Shown here: one piece after another, positions 59,401 through 64,000 of the stretch
Layout: each line of letters starts with the position of its first letter
Numbering within the stretch: the stretch's first letter is position 1
Made by a program: the position numbers and the translations under genes
Assembly (NCBI GenBank): GCA_026260175.1
Contig: JAKCWW010000919.1
Coordinates: 22,937-86,936 of the forward strand
DNA from: Reticulitermes lucifugus
Lineage: Eukaryota > Arthropoda > Insecta > Blattodea > Rhinotermitidae
Direction: 5' to 3'
DNA length: 64,000 nucleotides
The notes under the pieces: generated by a model
What the model was told of the DNA's origin: nothing
What the model saw: the letters and a program-made list of their open reading frames with translations, nothing else
Databases searched by the model: none

Positions 59401-60250
59401 TGGTTAATTGGTTCTTTATCTGAGGGCTTTCCACTCTGGAAGAAAATAGAAGAAACTGGAAATAGTGTTAAATTTAAAAACGCGTCATGTGAAACGTTTC
59501 TTACATAGGTGTATATCAGGAAAAATCTGATGATAATAAGTAATTATTATAAAATGCCCTTTTTCCCCCTGCAACAAATATGGTAACACTACCGATGACA
59601 AATTACAGGGCGATTTTATAGTAAGAATATTAGTACCTAAATACATAAAGTTAAATGGCCTACATGCTGAACGAAATACTGTGTTGCTACAATTATGTCG
59701 TGAATTTACAGGCCACACTTTTACACTACAGTTTAGTGTCAGACTGCAAAGTAGGCCCCATTACGTTCGGAAGTCTCCTTCCCTGAGGTGTGTGATCGCC
59801 ATACGCAATTCTCAGACATCATGCGGGCATGGCAAGATGATAAGTCCAAAATGCTGAAAACATTCTGTGGATATCTACCGATCAAAACAAAAAACACTAG
59901 ATGAACCTAAACAAAAAAAATTCTGATAATTCTACAACTGTTCCGCTTTATTTCATAAGAAAAGTGTTGAGTCTGTTTCTTCCAGGTTGAAGAAGTGTGT
60001 GCCAAGACCTGAGGGCAGAACTTAAAATGTGACACTATATGGTAATGTGTGAGGTTTAAAATGGTACAAGCATTGTAGCAATATAGCACTTTTAGGAGAC
60101 ACGGCCACTTAACATTTTGTATTTAATTTACACTTATCCTGTACATAGACAGAATCTTAAACCTTTATGTGCATGTCACTCCTGTTTAGTTATAACGAGT
60201 GTTTACTTACACGAGTTGAGAATACTGCTTTCACAACCCTTCCACAATCA
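56483..60250. other. No gene seen
   Basis: The longest empty stretch in the window. A (CT)n run lies at 58344-58359. Frames reach 104 codons (59033-59347, minus) with no recognisable domain. A faint match to the LINE tail near 57430 was not strong enough to call. Confidence 0.5.
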
Positions 60251-60297
60251 ACATCATCATCAACATCATCACTACTACCACCACCACCACCACCACC
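60251..60297. repeat. (CAT)n/(CAC)n compound repeat
   Basis: CATCATCAACATCATC followed by ACTACTACC and six or seven CAC units. Encodes a His run in one frame; not a gene. Confidence 0.9.
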
Positions 60298-61474
60298 TTC
60301 ATAACTGAGTCAACGGATCACTCATTGTTCTTCATGGCTATTTTCCCCCATTCAAGTCGTCACACCTAAGCATAAATGTTGCCATTACGCATTTCATTAT
60401 TGTACTAACATCGTATATTTAAAAGGGGCATAGTGGTATGGGGGAGATGCTGCGACAGAAGAATTATAACCTAAACATGGAGATTTGGTTATTTTAACGC
60501 CCCTCAAATATTTCTTTCTTTTTATATTCGAATACATTGGGGGTGACATATTCTCTTCTACCCCATTTAAGAGGGTAGTGGGACTGTAAACGGAAATTGA
60601 ATATGGTAAAGTATCCATTTTTTTTCTCCCCCTCATCCCCTATCCTGTAACTATCCCCAACATTACACATGGCAACCTCCTATTTGATTCCATCCTTTAC
60701 TGCGTGTAGCTTTTGAGCATCTTTATCACGCCTTTCCCACCTCCAACCCAATGATTCTGCATAATAACTATATATATTGCCACATGGTTGCTTCTAAAAT
60801 TTAAATTCCTCTGTGCTAATCGCAACATTTTATGTAACTATGCTAATTACCATAGACTTCTACTGTTTACTGCAATGCATAAAGAGATTCGTTAATAATA
60901 AATAAAATAAATAATAAAAATATATAATATATATAATAAATAATAAAAATAAATAAATAAAATGCCGCATAGCTGATTAAATCCACAACAGATTTGTTTT
61001 AAAAATTGACGTGTTCTTTTTATTTACGACATGCCTACTAAGTGCAAACACAAAGTATGAAGTTTCAAGCACTGAATGTATTTGACATGCAGAATTATTG
61101 TCCATACGGAACATGACTCTTCTACGTCACTAAGCAGATCAACAGAATAAGGACAGAACAGCAAGTAGCACACATAATCACTATATTCATATGTGAATAA
61201 ATTGAATTATAAGGTATTTTAATGGAGCTTCAATTTTACATCGATGTAACTGAGATGGTTGCATAAAATCTGATGTACGAATGTTTTTTTATGGATTTCT
61301 GTTAATTCTGTAAGTACGTAAATTTTGACTACTTGATAGTAGTACTTTTTATAATATTAAATTTTAGTGCAGTGCATTTTTTGGATTCAATTCAATGTAG
61401 TAACTTTTGGATTGAAAGTGACAGTGAAAAAAATATTATGGTAAGGAATCCAGAAAACTCAACTGCTGCAGAAA
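60298..61474. other. No gene seen; A/T-rich tract
   Basis: 60884-60962 is almost pure A and T (AATAAA, TATATAAT units). The rest is unremarkable. Confidence 0.5.
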
Positions 61475-61525
61475 GTTTAAACCTTATCCTCCTATCTCAT
61501 AATCGGTCTTTCAAGTGGTGCTCTT
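61475..61525 (-). pseudogene. LINE C-terminal coding scrap
   Basis: Minus strand PLERPIMR, stop, EDKV, matching P-L-G-R-P-R-R-R-W-E-D-N-I with a stop at the Trp, as at 39335-39455. Short. Confidence 0.4.
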
Positions 61526-62449
61526 CATTGAGGTGTTCATACTAAAATTGTGTATTATCTCATCAATGCGTGTGAAATGTGCTGCCCATGGAAATGTTAT
61601 GAATTTTTAAACGCCTTAATGTTATTCTATGAAAAGTACAGATCAGGAAGCCCAACAATTTATAATTTTAGAATTACAATTAGCTTCCTCTCTCATGGGT
61701 CCAAGTACAGTACTCTGCACTTTGTTTTCAAAGTGTCCTCAAAAAGCCTTTCCGCAAAGACCGAAGTTTACATGCATATGAAAACAGGGTAAAATTACGG
61801 TGATACATTCTCCTCATGATTAGACGATTTTACGGGATAAAGAAAAGAAATATTTTGTGTATGACGTCAATACAATTGTGCATACTCTCAACAAATTTGT
61901 TTCAAGGCATACACGGGGAAGGAATATTTTACAAAAGCTGTACTGCAATTTTGTGTACTTTCATTAATTAGGCTTTCAAATACAACATGGGAAACATTTA
62001 TATATTAGGTAATGAAAATAAATTCTTGAAGATAAAATTACTTCAATCCACTGACTGGGCAAGCAAATCTATCGACAGGCCTACAATAAAAAATACTAAC
62101 CCATATCGCCCGAAAACATTTTAAATAAAAATACATAACTTTGGTCACGAAAGCAAAGTCAATAGGATATTTCAAGTGTGGTTATGTTGCACTGTGGCCA
62201 TAGTCGCGCTTTCACAAGAAGCTCACATTAAGTATTTACACTTCAAATAGTGTGAACCATATGTTGTTTCGGGGGGGAAAGGGGCCGCTTGGCAGGCAAA
62301 AACTGAAAACCAGTCACCAAGCCAAAACCTTAGGTGATTAATAACATCTTCAGGCTTATCAAGCTTGTAAATGTTTGGTTGTTCGTGTGTTTGCAGATCG
62401 AAGTTAAAATTCTTAGAGAAAAAAGGCCTGCATTTAATTTCGGACAAGT
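61526..62449. other. No gene seen
   Basis: Ordinary AT-rich sequence with a short G run near 62268-62277. Confidence 0.5.
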
Positions 62450-62640
62450 AAAATACTAAAAAAAAGAGAAATCAAGTGAGAAATTAAGACAGAATGGAAA
62501 GAATAAATAAGGAAACCAAATATAGAAGAGAGATAACAAAGAATGGAAGAAAGAAAAATAGAAGTTAAGGGAGAGAGGGGGAAAGAAAGGCAAGGAAAGA
62601 AGGAAGAGGTGAGGGACGATAAGGGGTAATTAAAAAGAGC
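62450..62640. repeat. Purine-rich low-complexity tract
   Basis: The plus strand is nearly all A and G (GAAAGAA, GGAAGA, GAGAGAGGGGGAAAG). The Ser/Leu/Phe-rich minus frame (62434-62703) is a composition artefact. Confidence 0.75.
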
Positions 62641-63926
62641 ACACAATGCTTCTACGTACCGTCCAGACTCCGCCCTGATAACAGCCCACAAGTCGAGTTG
62701 CATTTGCTACTAGCATGTCCATTGTTTAAATAAAGTCGCTTCATGCGGAATAATAATTACGCCAAGCCTCTTTTGTTTCCCTCGCTGCCCGGCCTGATAG
62801 CTTTATCTACGCTTGGAATGCGAGATTGATTACACGGTCACGTGGGCAGCAGGAGGCGCATTTGTTTGTTGTCTTTGTAGTTTCAAAAGGCAGCGTTTTA
62901 GAATTTGACTTCTGGAAAAACACATTCAGCGTCATGATTAGACAGGCTGCTTTCATCAGAAGCAATTACTGAATTTAAACATATTATTACCCTGAAAGGT
63001 AGTGGTCTTCGTTTTATACTACTTGCAAAGGCACTTTAACTAAGAAATCTTAAATAAATGCGGTGTAAGTTTTGAATTGTTCAGGAAAATCTCAGGGTGG
63101 AGTATTTGTAGGCACACTTGAAGGTAAAAGCTACTAGGAAGACCTAAGTGAAGATGGGAGGCTAACACTCAACTGCATATAAAAGAAAGAGAATGGGAGG
63201 GCGTGGAAAACATTCAGAATAGTAACAAATGGCGAGATCATCTGATAACGTGAACTTTTGGGTTCCACAGAATACGGGGACTTCCTTCATTAACCGAGAA
63301 ACTAATAGTTTTTTTAAGAATATGTTTGCTCCATGCACTAAGTTGAATATAATTGTTCAGGTATTGTTGGGTAGGAAACTAACCAGATCATGAACTCCCC
63401 ATTTTCATAACTGCACATCGTGGAATAGCTCTGAAAGTTCGAAATTTTGAAACGTTGTATTAAAATCGTCGGTTTGTATTGCGTATTATTGCCAAGAAGC
63501 ATTCGATGGTACGACATTTTCTTAATGTCGTTGGCAGAAATACAATTATCCTTACTGAAATGTCACACGTCTCTAAGACATAAATAAAAAAATAGAATTC
63601 ATTCAAATGTCATGTTTCCCTTTACTCATACTTGAATTCAATCTCAAGGCACTCACACGTGTATCGCAGTGCATAACAAAGAGTACCAGCGTGTGGATTA
63701 AAGACAGGATGCGATAGGAACAGAATGGTCTACTAAATGTGGTTTGCTATCCTCAGTATCACATACGTCTATATTCTGTTGCTGGCCTTTACATATACAA
63801 CTATAATAAGAAAAATATCTGCAATAAAGATTATATTTTTAATAAAGTACTGTAAATATTTTAAGTGACAAATGACTGAATGTGTAACTTCTATAAGTAA
63901 CCTTTAAAAGACCACTTCGTGATATA
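62641..63926. other. No gene seen
   Basis: Nothing recognised. Slightly GC-richer near 62770-62860. Confidence 0.5.
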
Positions 63927-64000
63927 CGTGGTGCAACCCAAAAGTTCCCGAAATGTGAATGCCGCGCGAAAACCGCTTGTAGTACAGTTGTGGGCCTCTA
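63927..64000 (+). mobile_element. Possible mariner-like left end running off the window
   Basis: After TA (63925-63926) the sequence CGTGGTGCAACCCAAAAGTT then CCCGAAATG resembles the AGGTGCGNCCAAAAAGTT-CGG style of mariner terminal repeats. Only the first 74 bp are inside the window, so neither a transposase nor the right end can be checked. Confidence 0.4.

Overview
The window looks like gene-poor, repeat-rich nuclear DNA from an insect. The likely source is Blattodea (cockroach or termite). It is AT-rich, it has one 65-N assembly gap at 24576-24640, and almost everything recognisable in it is a decayed transposable element. I see no protein-coding gene, no convincing host exon and no intact tRNA or rRNA gene. 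The Blattodea call rests on repeat families whose translations I associate from memory with cockroach gene predictions (the foldback family at 3547-3806, the repeat at 33290-33600, the LINE at 23122-25245). It is inference, not a database result.

Layout. 1-11 kb: mostly featureless AT-rich DNA with a SINE remnant (2592-2780), a foldback element (3547-3806), a Tigger/pogo-like MITE (6795-6983) and a tRNA-derived SINE (7547-7808). 11-22 kb: a LINE 3'-coding scrap, four more SINE pieces, hammerhead-like motifs near 18.4 and 19.1 kb, a hAT-like end and a 31-bp tandem duplication. 22.5-25.2 kb: a foldback element followed by a LINE that has lost most of its reverse transcriptase and was later split by an insertion carrying an unrelated endonuclease-domain scrap and the gap. 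25-39 kb: SINEs on both strands and a cockroach-type repeat. 39-45 kb: the densest part, with four LINE scraps on one strand, a 548-bp near-palindrome and several hammerhead-like foldbacks. 45-57 kb: more of the same foldback superfamily. 57-64 kb: almost empty, with simple repeats, a purine tract and a possible mariner end at the right edge.

The most interesting signal is a motif shared by many otherwise different inverted-repeat elements: CTGANGA, then a short hairpin, then GAAA, then a short (often self-complementary) sequence ending in T plus A or C. This is the layout of a hammerhead ribozyme. The hairpin sequence differs between families but stays self-complementary. The best copy (44351-44398, minus strand) also has a 5-bp stem I. 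Nearly all copies carry one extra U after CTGANGA, which departs from the standard hammerhead and leaves activity open. Hammerheads are known from Penelope-like retroelements, so these foldbacks may be their non-autonomous derivatives.
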